Below are positions 18,386-26,951 of a DNA stretch of 64,000 nucleotides, piece by piece; position 1 is the first letter of the stretch; each line of letters begins with the position of its first letter. The notes under the pieces were generated by a model that saw only the letters and a list, made by a program, of their open reading frames with translations, had not been told where the DNA came from and did not search any database. The stretch covers positions 21,115 through 85,114 of the forward strand of contig JAEMRT010000008.1 in NCBI GenBank assembly GCA_016463225.1. The letters run 5' to 3'. Both the position numbers and the translations under genes were made by a program. Source of the stretch: Sphingopyxis sp. Its GTDB lineage: Bacteria > Pseudomonadota > Alphaproteobacteria > Sphingomonadales > Sphingomonadaceae.

Positions 18386-18561
18386 AAGACAAGTTCGAAC
18401 GCCACAAACAGCCGTGGACCCCGGCCGAAATCGACAAGCTCCACACACTGGCCAAGAAGGGCATGCCGCTGAAGTCGATCGCGAAAGCGCTGACGCGCAG
18501 CGAGGAATCGGTCAAGGCGCGTGCCAAGGCCGACAGCCTCCCCATCGCGAAGCTGCACTGA
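18382..18561 (+). CDS. 59-residue SANT/Myb-like small protein
   Basis: A 59-residue basic protein with WTPAEIDKLHTLAKKGMPLKSIAKALTRSEESVKARA, the shape of a SANT/Myb-type helix-turn-helix. Its ATG overlaps the Gre-like gene's stop (ATGA) and its stop lies six bases before the flavoprotein gene, so the three probably form one operon. It may be a small DNA-binding or RNA polymerase-associated protein working with the Gre homologue; this is inference. Confidence 0.8.
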   Translation: MKDKFERHKQPWTPAEIDKLHTLAKKGMPLKSIAKALTRSEESVKARAKADSLPIAKLH

Positions 18562-18567
18562 GCCACC

Positions 18568-19746
18568 ATGCCAACAACCGAATTTGATGCCATCGTGCTG
18601 GGTGCCGGCGCGGCCGGGCTGATGTGCGCCGCGGTTGCGGGGCAGCGCGGCCGCCGCGTGTTGCTGCTCGACCATGCCGATCAGGTGGGCAAGAAAATCC
18701 TCATCTCGGGCGGTGGGCGCTGCAATTTTACCAATGTGAACACCGCGCCCGACCGCTTCATCTCGGCGAACCCGCATTTCGCGAAATCGGCGCTGGCGCG
18801 CTACACCCCCGCTGACTTCATCGCGCTCGTCGACCGTTACGGCATCGCGCATCACGAAAAGACGCTGGGGCAGCTGTTCTGCGATGGGTCGGCGAAACAG
18901 ATCGTCGCGATGCTGCTGGAAGAAGCCGCCAAAGCCGGCGTCGATGTTCGTACCGGCCAGCCGGTGCGCGAAGTCACCCACGCCGACGGCAAATTCACCG
19001 TCCGGTTCGGCGATACCAGCTTTTCCGCCCCCGCCCTCGTCATCGCCACCGGTGGCCCGTCGATCCCGCAAATGGGCGCAACCGGCTTCGCTTATGACCT
19101 CGCGCGTCAGTTCGGCCTCAAAGTCGTCGAACCGCGCCCGGCGCTCGTTCCGCTGACGCTCGGCGGCGACGATGTGCTGTTCCGCGAATTGTCGGGAATC
19201 GCCGCGCCGGTCGAAGCGCGCGCGGGCAAGGCGGCGTTTCGCGAGGCGGCGCTCTTCACGCACCGCGGCCTCTCGGGTCCGGCGATTTTGCAAGCGAGCA
19301 GCTATTGGCGCCACGGCGAGCCCGTCACCATCGATTTCCTGCCTGACGCACCGAAAGACTGGCTGCTCGACGCCAAACGGATGCGCCCGCGCGCCACGAT
19401 GCGCGCTGCGCTCGGCGCTATGCTCCCCGACCGCCTAGCCGAAACGCTTGCCGAACGCCTTGCCCTCCCCGGCGAGCTCGCCGCGCAAACCGATCGCAAA
19501 CTCGCCGATGCCGAATCGCGGCTCGCGCGCTGGGATTTCCGTCCCAACGGCACCGAAGGTTTCGCCAAAGCCGAGGTCACGGTGGGCGGAATTTCGACCG
19601 CCAGCCTGTCGTCGCAAACAATGGTGGCCAAAACCGTTGCAAACCTCTATGCGGTCGGCGAGGCCGTAGATGTCACAGGGTGGTTAGGCGGCTATAATTT
19701 TCAATGGGCTTGGGCAAGCGGACACGCTGCCGGACAGGTGATTTAA
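18568..19746 (+). CDS. HI0933/BaiN-family FAD-dependent oxidoreductase
   Basis: A 392-residue flavoprotein. The N-terminal FAD-binding motif is GAGAAGLMCAAVAGQRG, followed by VGKKILISGGGRCNFTN, which is diagnostic of the HI0933/BaiN group. ALVIATGGPSIPQMGATG and the C-terminal AVGEAVDVTGWLGGYNFQWAWASG complete the pattern. The physiological substrate is unknown; BaiN itself reduces bile-acid enones, which is unlikely to be relevant here. It follows the small HTH gene by six bases. Confidence 0.88.
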   Translation: MPTTEFDAIVLGAGAAGLMCAAVAGQRGRRVLLLDHADQVGKKILISGGGRCNFTNVNTAPDRFISANPHFAKSALARYTPADFIALVDRYGIAHHEKTLGQLFCDGSAKQIVAMLLEEAAKAGVDVRTGQPVREVTHADGKFTVRFGDTSFSAPALVIATGGPSIPQMGATGFAYDLARQFGLKVVEPRPALVPLTLGGDDVLFRELSGIAAPVEARAGKAAFREAALFTHRGLSGPAILQASSYWRHGEPVTIDFLPDAPKDWLLDAKRMRPRATMRAALGAMLPDRLAETLAERLALPGELAAQTDRKLADAESRLARWDFRPNGTEGFAKAEVTVGGISTASLSSQTMVAKTVANLYAVGEAVDVTGWLGGYNFQWAWASGHAAGQVI

Positions 19747-19811
19747 GCCCATTGAGCCCCTTCTATCGGCCCGTCACCGCACCGGTGACCGCCTATGTTA
19801 TTGAGATAATA

Positions 19812-21683
19812 ATGACTTTCGAAAATCTTTCTCCCGTCCTTTCGGACGCCCTTACCGCGCGCGGCTATGAAGCGCTCACCCCCGTTCAATCGCAAGTCAG
19901 CGAAGATAACGCAAAGGGCCGCGACCTGCTCGTTTCCGCCCAGACCGGATCGGGCAAGACCGTCGCCTTCGGCCTCGCAATGGGTGACGAGCTGATCGAG
20001 GACGGCCGCCTGCCGTTCGCGACCTCGCCGCTCGCGCTGATCATCGCCCCGACCCGCGAACTTGCGCTGCAGGTCAGCCGTGAGCTGAGCTGGCTTTACG
20101 CCAAGGCCGGGGCGCGCATCGCGACCTGTGTCGGCGGCATGGACGCCAGCAAGGAACGCCGCGCGCTTGGTCAGGGCGTGCAGATCGTCGTCGGCACCCC
20201 CGGGCGCCTGCGCGATCACCTCGAACGCGGCGCACTCGACCTCAGCGCGCTTCGCGTCGCGGTGCTCGACGAAGCCGACGAGATGCTCGACATGGGCTTT
20301 CGCGACGATCTCGAGGAAATTCTCGACGGCACGCCCGCGACCCGCCGCACGTTGCTCTTCTCCGCCACGATCCCCAACCCGATCGTCCAGCTCGCCAAGC
20401 GCTACCAGAAGGACGCGCTGCGCATTTCGACCGTCGGCCAGGATCGCGGCCATGGCGACATCGCCTATCAGGCGGTGACCGTCGCCCCCGCCGACATCGA
20501 AGGCGCGGTGGTCAACCTGCTCCGCCTGCACGACGCCGAAACCGCGATGCTGTTCTGCGCGACGCGCGACAATGTCCGCCGCCTCCACGCCAGTCTCGTC
20601 GAACGCGGTTTCGCCGCGGTCGCGCTATCGGGCGAGCATAGCCAGAATGAACGCAACGCCGCGCTGCAGGCGCTTCGCGATCGCCGCGCCAAGGTGTGCG
20701 TCGCGACCGACGTCGCCGCGCGCGGCATCGATCTGCCGACGCTCAGCCTCGTGATCCACGTCGAAATCCCCCGCGATGCCGAAGCGCTCCAGCACCGTTC
20801 GGGCCGCACCGGCCGCGCGGGCAAAAAGGGTACCGCGGTAATCATCGTCCCCTATCCGCGCCGCCGCCGCGTTGACGGCATGCTGCGCGGCGCGCGGATC
20901 GAGGCCGAATGGATGGACGCCCCGACCGCCGCTGACGTGCGCAAGCGCGATCAGGAACGGCTGATGGAGAAATTGCTCACCACCGTCGAGCATGAGGCCG
21001 AAGATATCGAGCTTGCGCAGCGCTTGATGGCCGAGCGCACCCCCGAGGATATCGCCGCCTCGCTGGTTCAGATGCACCGGGCGCTGATGCCGCCCCCCGA
21101 AGATCTCATCGACAACAGCGCCCGCGGCCGCGACACCGCCGGTCGTCCCGAACGCGGCGAGCGGTTCGAGCGCCCGGAACGCGGCGCCGGTGGCGATCAG
21201 CGCGAAGGCTTCGAGGACAGCGTCTGGTTCCGCCTCAACATCGGTCGCCACCAGAATGCCGACCCGCGCTGGATCCTGCCTTTGCTCTGCCGCCGCGGCC
21301 ATGTGAGCAAGAACGAGATCGGCGCGATCCGCATCGGTCCCAAGGAAACGATGTTCAACATCCCGCGCGCCATCGCCGATCGCTTTGCCGAGGCAGTGAT
21401 CCGCAGCGCCAATGAAGACGGCGAAGACGACAGCGGCGTGGCGATCACCCCCGCACCCGACGGCCCAACCTATCCGCCGCGCCGTGACAAGGGCGGGCAT
21501 GGGGGCGGCCATTCGGGCGGCCCGCGCGATGGCGCCCCGCGCAGCACGCTGGGCCGCGCGCCCGGCGGCGACCGCAGCTTTGGCGATCGTCCGCGTGGTC
21601 CCGGTGGCCCCGGCGGCAAGCCCACCGATCGCTACAAGCCGAAGCCCTTCGGCCAACGCAGCCCTCGCCGTCCGAGCAAATAA
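19812..21683 (+). CDS. DEAD-box RNA helicase with DbpA-type RNA-binding domain
   Basis: A 623-residue ATP-dependent RNA helicase of the DeaD/CsdA/DbpA type. The core motifs are in order: Q motif region LTPVQSQV, AQTGSGKT, PTRELALQ, LDEADEMLDMG, FSATI, ARGIDLPTLSLVIH and HRSGRTGRAG. Residues of about 475-550 form a DbpA RNA-binding domain (VWFRLNIGRHQNADPRW), followed by a Gly-Arg-Pro-rich tail ending PFGQRSPRRPSK. It likely acts in ribosome assembly or RNA decay. The start at 19812 begins the conserved MTFENL; the frame is open upstream into the flavoprotein gene. Confidence 0.93.
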   Translation: MTFENLSPVLSDALTARGYEALTPVQSQVSEDNAKGRDLLVSAQTGSGKTVAFGLAMGDELIEDGRLPFATSPLALIIAPTRELALQVSRELSWLYAKAGARIATCVGGMDASKERRALGQGVQIVVGTPGRLRDHLERGALDLSALRVAVLDEADEMLDMGFRDDLEEILDGTPATRRTLLFSATIPNPIVQLAKRYQKDALRISTVGQDRGHGDIAYQAVTVAPADIEGAVVNLLRLHDAETAMLFCATRDNVRRLHASLVERGFAAVALSGEHSQNERNAALQALRDRRAKVCVATDVAARGIDLPTLSLVIHVEIPRDAEALQHRSGRTGRAGKKGTAVIIVPYPRRRRVDGMLRGARIEAEWMDAPTAADVRKRDQERLMEKLLTTVEHEAEDIELAQRLMAERTPEDIAASLVQMHRALMPPPEDLIDNSARGRDTAGRPERGERFERPERGAGGDQREGFEDSVWFRLNIGRHQNADPRWILPLLCRRGHVSKNEIGAIRIGPKETMFNIPRAIADRFAEAVIRSANEDGEDDSGVAITPAPDGPTYPPRRDKGGHGGGHSGGPRDGAPRSTLGRAPGGDRSFGDRPRGPGGPGGKPTDRYKPKPFGQRSPRRPSK

Positions 21684-21694
21684 CCCAAGCCAAA

Positions 21695-21720
21695 CCCCTC
21701 CCCTGAAGGGGAGGGGCTTT
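21695..21720 (+). terminator. Rho-independent terminator after the DEAD-box helicase
   Basis: A perfect 9-bp stem CCCCTCCCC/GGGGAGGGG with a TGAA loop is followed by CTTT. The T-run is short, so termination may be partial. Confidence 0.65.
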
Positions 21721-21785
21721 CATCGCTTCACCCTTGCACTCCCCAGCCCGGCCTACCAGATGGACCGAACAGCAGGAGCGCGCGC

Positions 21786-22772
21786 ATGCAAGCAACCCAA
21801 GCCTTTATCGAAAGCCAGGGCGGACCCGAGGTCATCGACTGGCGCGACGTCACGCTGGGCGAACCCGGCCCCGGGCAGGTGCTGCTGCGCCAGACCGCGG
21901 TCGGGCTCAACTATCTCGACACCTATCACCGCGACGGCACCTATCCGGTCCCGCTCCCCAGCGGTCTCGGCGTCGAATCGGCGGGTGAGGTCATCGCTGT
22001 TGGCGAAGGCGTCCACGGCTTCCGGCCCGGCGACCGCGCCGCGACCTTCGGTCCCGAACGCACCGCCTATGCCAGCGCAAGGTTGGTTAGCGCAGCGTCG
22101 CTGTTCAAGCTTCCCGCCACCATCGACGACGAAACCGCCGCCGCCGCGCTGCTGAAAGCCTGCACGGTCGAAATGCTCGTCGAACGCTGCGCGAAGGTCG
22201 AAGCGGGCTGGCCGGTGCTTGTCCACGCCGCTGCGGGCGGGGTCGGCCTCATCCTCGTCCAGTGGCTGAAGGCGATCGGCGCGACGGTGATCGGCACGGT
22301 CAGCACCGAGGCGAAAGCGCAGGCGGCGCGCGAAGCGGGCGCCGACCATGTGCTGATGTACAAGAGCGACGACGTCGCCGCGCACGTCCGCGAGATCACC
22401 GATGGGCAGGGCGTGCCCGTGACCTTCGACGGCATCGGCATGGCGACATGGGAGGTCTCGCTGAAGGCCACCGCCCGGCGCGGGCTGATCGTCAGCTATG
22501 GCAACGCCGGTGGCCCGGTCACCGGGGTGAACCTGGGCGTTCTCGCGCAGCATGGATCGCAATTCGTCACCCGCCCCACCCTGTTCGACTATTATCTCCA
22601 CGCCGGCGAGCGTGCGGCGGGCGCGGCGCGGGTGTTCGAGATGATCGAGAGCGGCGCGGTGAAGATTACCGTCGGGCAGCGCTATTCGTTGCAGGATGCG
22701 GCAAGGGCGCATTCCGATTTGCAGGCCGGGCGCACGACGGGATCAACGCTGCTGATTCCCGAGCACAGCTAA
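21786..22772 (+). CDS. qor: Quinone oxidoreductase, zinc-free MDR family
   Basis: A 328-residue NADPH:quinone reductase-like protein of the medium-chain dehydrogenase/reductase superfamily. It has the family segments GLNYLDTYHRDGTYPVPLPS, GVESAGEVIAVGEGV and the Rossmann motif HAAAGGVGLILVQW. The zinc-binding cysteines of alcohol dehydrogenases are absent, as expected for quinone reductases. It is a single gene bounded by hairpins on both sides. Confidence 0.9.
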   Translation: MQATQAFIESQGGPEVIDWRDVTLGEPGPGQVLLRQTAVGLNYLDTYHRDGTYPVPLPSGLGVESAGEVIAVGEGVHGFRPGDRAATFGPERTAYASARLVSAASLFKLPATIDDETAAAALLKACTVEMLVERCAKVEAGWPVLVHAAAGGVGLILVQWLKAIGATVIGTVSTEAKAQAAREAGADHVLMYKSDDVAAHVREITDGQGVPVTFDGIGMATWEVSLKATARRGLIVSYGNAGGPVTGVNLGVLAQHGSQFVTRPTLFDYYLHAGERAAGAARVFEMIESGAVKITVGQRYSLQDAARAHSDLQAGRTTGSTLLIPEHS

Positions 22773-22888
22773 ACCCCTCCCGCCTGCGGGAGGGGCAGCG
22801 AGACTTGCCAGCTTGCTCGCTAGTCGCAGCGGGGAGGGTTCAGCAACGTTACATGCCCTCCCTCGACCCCTCCCTAAAGGGAGGGGAG
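22773..22888. repeat. Dispersed structured repeat, family D copy 1
   Basis: The copy starts with a CCCCTCCCGC/GCGGGAGGGG hairpin. The shared core CAGCGAGACTT...TAGTCGCAGCGGGG follows (22796-22834), then a CCCCTCCCTAAAGGGAGGGG hairpin. It fills the gap between the convergent qor and fghA genes. See the related copies at 26781-26943 and 52661-52826. Confidence 0.8.
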
Positions 22889-22891
22889 AAA

Positions 22892-23740
22892 CTACGCCTT
22901 CAACCTTTCCGCATGCCAACCGACATGCTCGGCCAGAAAGGTCGAGATGAAATAATAGCTGTGGTCATACCCCGGCTGCATCCGGATTTCGGCCTTCTGC
23001 CCCGCCAGCTCGCACGCCTCGACCAGCAGGTGGGTCTTCAACTGATCGGCCAGGAAATTGTCGGCGTCGCCCTGATCGACGAGCAGGTCGGCCACCCGCG
23101 CGCCGCCCGCGATCAGCGCGCAGGCGTCGTACACTGTCCACGTCTCGCGATTATCGCCAAGGTAATTGCCCAGCGCCTTTTCGCCCCACGGGCATTGCAG
23201 CGGCGCCACGATCGGCGAGAAAGCCGACACCGAGCGAAAACGGTCGGGCGTCCGCAGCGCCACGGTCAGCGCGCCATGCCCGCCCATTGAATGGCCGGTA
23301 ATCCCCTGCCGCGTCATGTCGGCGGCGGCAAATTCGCGCAGGATCAGCGACGGCAGTTCGTCCTCGACATAGGAACGCATACGGTAATTGGCCGCCCACG
23401 GCTCCTCGGTCGCATCGACATAAAAGCCCGCACCCAGTCCGAAATCCCACGCCGCGTCGGGATCATCGGGTACGCCCTCGCCGCGCGGGCTGGTGTCAGG
23501 TGCGACAAAGATGATGCCATGCTCGGCGCAGGCGGCGCGATATTCGCCCTTTTCCATCACATTGGCGTGAGTGCAGGTCAGTCCCGACAGATACCACAGC
23601 ACCGGCAACTTCGTGCCCGGCTCATGATCGGGAACGAAAACCGCGAACGTCATGTCGGTGCCGGTGGTGGTGCTTTTATGTCTGTACACGCCTTGCGCGC
23701 CGCCGTGGCTGCGAACGGTGGAGAGGGTTTCGATGGTCAT
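22892..23740 (-). CDS. fghA: S-formylglutathione hydrolase
   Basis: A 282-residue serine esterase that splits S-formylglutathione into formate and glutathione in formaldehyde detoxification. The alpha/beta-hydrolase nucleophile is GHSMGG. The Asp and His of the triad are visible in DQGDADNFL and GYDHSYYFI, and WYLSGLTCTHANVMEKGEY is a family signature. The start at 23740 has AGGA upstream; the frame extends further without similarity. Its partner frmA lies about 3.2 kb away with an unrelated esterase and others between. Confidence 0.94.
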   Translation of the reverse strand: MTIETLSTVRSHGGAQGVYRHKSTTTGTDMTFAVFVPDHEPGTKLPVLWYLSGLTCTHANVMEKGEYRAACAEHGIIFVAPDTSPRGEGVPDDPDAAWDFGLGAGFYVDATEEPWAANYRMRSYVEDELPSLILREFAAADMTRQGITGHSMGGHGALTVALRTPDRFRSVSAFSPIVAPLQCPWGEKALGNYLGDNRETWTVYDACALIAGGARVADLLVDQGDADNFLADQLKTHLLVEACELAGQKAEIRMQPGYDHSYYFISTFLAEHVGWHAERLKA

Positions 23741-23811
23741 GGTTCGTCCTGCTTGTCTTTTCACCATGCTAGGGCATGCTGGCCGAAAATCCAAAGGAGG
23801 AGACGCGCCGC

Positions 23812-24945
23812 ATGTTCGATAACGCCATACACGGCATCTGCCAGGACCGCTTCGCTGCCGTCCGCATGGGCATGGCAGCCAGCCTCGCCGCCGGAACCGA
23901 CGTTGGCCTCTCCTTTTGCGCCACCGTCGACGGCGAAACGGTGGTCGACCTGTGGGGCGGCCATGCCGACGAAGGCAGGACGCGGCCGTGGCAGGCCGAC
24001 ACGATCATCAACGTCTATTCGACCACCAAGACAATGACCGCGCTCACCGCGCTCCTGCTCGCCGACCGCGGCGAGCTCGATTTCGCGGCGCCCGTCGCGC
24101 GCTACTGGCCCGAATTTGCCGCAAACGGCAAGGAGGCGATCACCGTCGCGCAGTTGATGAGCCACAGCGCCGGGCTGTCGGGCTGGGAAGCGCCGATGAC
24201 GACCGAGGACTTCTACGACTGGGACAAGGCAACGTCGCTGCTCGCGGCGCAGGCGCCATGGTGGCAACCCGGCAGCGCACCCGGCTATCACGCGATCACC
24301 CAGGGCTATCTGATCGGCGAGGTCGTGCGCCGGATCACCGGCAAATCGCTCGGCACGGTCTTTCGTGAGGAGATCGCCGAGCCGCTCGGCGCCGATTTCC
24401 ACATCGGCCTGCCCGCGTCGGAGGACCAGCGCGTCGCCGACCTGATCCCGCCGCCCGAAACGCCCCGCGATTTTACCAGCGATATTCAGCGCAAGACCTT
24501 TACCAATCCCGGGATCGATGTGCTTGCAACGCGGACGCGCGCCTGGCGCGGCGCCGAAATCCCGGCGGCGGGGGGCACCGGCAACGCGCGCAGCGTCGCC
24601 GAAATCCATGCTTTGCTCGCCAATGGCGGCGTGGCAAAGGGCAAACGCCTCCTGTCCGAAGCGGGCTGTCGCAAGGCGCTGGAATTGCAGAGCGCCGGAA
24701 CCGACCTGATACTGGGCATACCGGTGCGCTTCGGCATGGGTTTTGGCCTGCCCAGCGAACTCGTGCCGCTGCCCAATCCGAACACGATATTCTGGGGCGG
24801 CTATGGTGGGTCGGTGATCATCATCGATATGGATGCCCGCGCGACGTACAGCTACGTCATGAACAAGATGAACAGCGGCCTGACCGGCGACACGCGCTCA
24901 TTCGCGCTGATCGGGGCGATGTGGATGGCAATGGCGGCGCGCTAA
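23812..24945 (+). CDS. EstB-like serine hydrolase (beta-lactamase fold)
   Basis: A 377-residue class C beta-lactamase-like esterase. The catalytic SxxK is VYSTTKTM, with QLMSHSAGLSG and PGYHAITQGYLIGEVVRRITG following as in EstB/LipL-type carboxylesterases. No signal peptide is seen, so it is probably cytoplasmic. The start at 23812 follows AAAGGAGGAG; the ATG at 23776 would run through that site. The 3' end overlaps the convergent deacylase gene by 4 bp. Confidence 0.86.
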   Translation: MFDNAIHGICQDRFAAVRMGMAASLAAGTDVGLSFCATVDGETVVDLWGGHADEGRTRPWQADTIINVYSTTKTMTALTALLLADRGELDFAAPVARYWPEFAANGKEAITVAQLMSHSAGLSGWEAPMTTEDFYDWDKATSLLAAQAPWWQPGSAPGYHAITQGYLIGEVVRRITGKSLGTVFREEIAEPLGADFHIGLPASEDQRVADLIPPPETPRDFTSDIQRKTFTNPGIDVLATRTRAWRGAEIPAAGGTGNARSVAEIHALLANGGVAKGKRLLSEAGCRKALELQSAGTDLILGIPVRFGMGFGLPSELVPLPNPNTIFWGGYGGSVIIIDMDARATYSYVMNKMNSGLTGDTRSFALIGAMWMAMAAR

Positions 24946-25439
24946 GCCTGCGCCGGAATCGCCGCGACGACCGGCGCATGGCCCCAATGGCGCAGCAGAT
25001 CGAGGATCGCCGCGCCCGCCATCGCGAGCGTCGCGGTGTTGCGGAGCGGGTGGACGTTGACCGGACTGGCGTCCGCCAGCGCAGCGTCGAGTACTACGGT
25101 GATGCTTCCCGGCGCGGCATTGATCGCGGCGAGCGGGGTCACCGATCCCGGCGATATGCCAAGCAGGCGCTCCATGTCCTCGGCTTTGCCAAAACTGACA
25201 GGTTTGCACCCGATCCCAGCCGGCAGCGCCTTCAGATTGACACGCGCATCGGACGGCACGGTGACCAGCCAAAAGGCACCGCCCCTGTCCTTCAGGAACA
25301 GATTTTTGGTATGCGCCCCCGGCATGGCGGCATGCACCGCATCGCTCTCGGCGACGGTGAACACCGCTTCATGTTCATGGGCGGCGAAGGGGATCGACAG
25401 CGCGCATAAGTCCGCCAGCAGCCCCGCTTCGCCGCGCAT
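24942..25439 (-). CDS. YbaK/ProX-type aminoacyl-tRNA deacylase
   Basis: A 165-residue free-standing editing-domain protein of the YbaK/prolyl-tRNA-synthetase-associated family (ProXp-ala, PrdX-like), which hydrolyses mischarged tRNA such as Ala-tRNA(Pro). Signature segments are HEHEAVFTVAES, GAHTKNLFLKDRGGAFWLVT and SPGSVTPLAAINA. Exact specificity is not certain. It is the last gene of a minus-strand run that begins at sdaA. Confidence 0.86.
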   Translation of the reverse strand: MRGEAGLLADLCALSIPFAAHEHEAVFTVAESDAVHAAMPGAHTKNLFLKDRGGAFWLVTVPSDARVNLKALPAGIGCKPVSFGKAEDMERLLGISPGSVTPLAAINAAPGSITVVLDAALADASPVNVHPLRNTATLAMAGAAILDLLRHWGHAPVVAAIPAQA

Positions 25440-25455
25440 AAATCTTATCGGCCGC

Positions 25456-25833
25456 TCACAGGCGCTTCAGCGCGCACAGCTTGTTGCCGTCGGGATCGCG
25501 CAGATAGGCGAGGTAGAGCTGGCCGAAGCCACCTTCGCGGATGCCCGGCGGGTCTTCGATGCTGGTGCCGCCAGCGGCGACGCCGGCGTCATGCCACGCT
25601 TTCGCCTGATCGCCGTCTTCCATCGCAAAACCGATGGTGCAGCCATTGCCCGCGGTCGCCGGCTGACCGTCGATCGGCGGCGTCACCAGAAACAGCCCGC
25701 CATTGTGCATATAGATCAGGCGGCCCTTGTCGTCCTCGATCCCCGGCTTGCCACCGATCGCCTGAAAGGTCGCGTCATAGAATTTCTTTGATTTTTCAAT
25801 GTCGTTGCTGCCGACCATATTGTGGCTGTACAT
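25456..25833 (-). CDS. VOC-family (glyoxalase-like) protein
   Basis: A 125-residue single-domain vicinal-oxygen-chelate protein. It has the opening MYSHNMVGSNDIEKSKKFYDATF, the central HNGGLFLVTPPIDGQPAT and the ending YLAYLRDPDGNKLCAL, typical of uncharacterised glyoxalase-like lyases and dioxygenases. Metal ligands are probably the first His and a Glu near the end. The substrate is unknown. Confidence 0.85.
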   Translation of the reverse strand: MYSHNMVGSNDIEKSKKFYDATFQAIGGKPGIEDDKGRLIYMHNGGLFLVTPPIDGQPATAGNGCTIGFAMEDGDQAKAWHDAGVAAGGTSIEDPPGIREGGFGQLYLAYLRDPDGNKLCALKRL

Positions 25834-25884
25834 CGCTCTCTCCTCTTTTCGTTGCGAATCAATACCGATGTTCTGCCAGCCTTG

Positions 25885-26745
25885 TCAGCGGAACACCACC
25901 GTCTTGCGCCCGTCGATCAGAACTCGCTGTTCGGCGACCCAGCGCACCGCTTTCGCCAGCACCTGCGCCTCGACATCGCGGCCGATGCGGATCAGATCCT
26001 CGACGCTATCGCGGTGATCGACGCGTTCCACCGCCTGTTCGATGATCGGGCCTTCGTCGAGGTCGCTGGTCACAAAATGCGCCGTCGCGCCGATCAGCTT
26101 GACGCCGCGTTCCTGCGCCCGGTGATAGGGCTTCGCGCCCTTGAACCCGGGCAGAAAACTGTGGTGGATATTGATGCAACGCCCCGCCAGTTTCGCCGAC
26201 ATGTCCTGCGACAACACCTGCATATAGCGCGCCAGCACGAGATAATCGGCGCCGCTGCGCGCCATCAGGTCGAGGATGCGTTCTTCCTGTTCGGCGCGAT
26301 TGGCGTCGCTGACCGGGAAATGGTGGAACGGCACCCCGTGCCATTCGCTCAGCCGCCGCTGATGTTCATGGTTCGACACCACCGCCACAATGTCGATCGC
26401 GAGGTTGCCGGTCGACCAGCGGTGGAGCAGGTCGTTAAGGCAATGGCTGCCCTGCGACACCGCAATGACGAAGCGCGGCTTCGCGGCGCTGTCACTGATC
26501 CGCGCGTCCATCGCAAAGCGGTCGACGGTCGGCGCGAACGCCGCCTGCACCCCGGCGAGGTCACCCGGAAAGCGCGGACCCGCGCCGCGAAAGGCGACGC
26601 GCATGAAGAAGCGTCCTGAATCGAGGTCGGCATATTGCTGGCTATCGAGGATGAAGCCGTCGCGCTCGGCGAGCAGCCCGGTCACGGCGGCGACGATACC
26701 GACCGCATCGACGCAGCTGAAGGTCAGGACATAAGGTCCGGTCAA
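25885..26745 (-). CDS. purU: Formyltetrahydrofolate deformylase
   Basis: A 286-residue enzyme that hydrolyses 10-formyl-THF to formate and THF, balancing the one-carbon pool. An N-terminal ACT domain (YVLTFSCVDAVGIVAAVTG) is followed by a formyltransferase fold with NIHHSFLPGFKGAKPYHRA and HFVTSDLDEGPIIEQ. The start is assigned to TTG 26745 because GGAGG lies six bases before it and the length matches PurU; the first upstream start would add unrelated residues. Together with fghA and frmA it suggests formaldehyde and formate metabolism. Confidence 0.92.
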   Translation of the reverse strand: MTGPYVLTFSCVDAVGIVAAVTGLLAERDGFILDSQQYADLDSGRFFMRVAFRGAGPRFPGDLAGVQAAFAPTVDRFAMDARISDSAAKPRFVIAVSQGSHCLNDLLHRWSTGNLAIDIVAVVSNHEHQRRLSEWHGVPFHHFPVSDANRAEQEERILDLMARSGADYLVLARYMQVLSQDMSAKLAGRCINIHHSFLPGFKGAKPYHRAQERGVKLIGATAHFVTSDLDEGPIIEQAVERVDHRDSVEDLIRIGRDVEAQVLAKAVRWVAEQRVLIDGRKTVVFR

Positions 26746-26780
26746 ATGCTTCCTCCCACCCAAACAGGGCTTTCCGACGG

Positions 26781-26943
26781 CCTCTCCCATCGGGAGAGGC
26801 AACGAGACTTGGCAGCTTGCTGCCTAGTCGCAGTGGCGAGGGGTTCGGCGCGGCCGGCCGATGGACCTCAACCCCTCATCCAACTCCACCTAACCGGCAC
26901 AGCCGCTAAGGCTCAGTATCCTTCTCCCCATGGGAGAAGGGAG
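26781..26943. repeat. Dispersed structured repeat, family D copy 2
   Basis: It begins with a CTCTCCCATCGGGAGAG hairpin, followed by the core GACTT-GGCAGC-TT-GCTGCC-TAGTC (26806-26829), and ends with a CTTCTCCCCATGGGAGAAG hairpin (26921-26939). It occupies the 206-bp gap between purU and frmA, which holds no gene. Confidence 0.8.
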
Positions 26944-26951
26944 CAACGTCC

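Noticed and set aside
20128..20478. Arginine/serine-rich ORF inside the DEAD-box gene
   Set aside because: It is an out-of-frame shadow of the helicase core.
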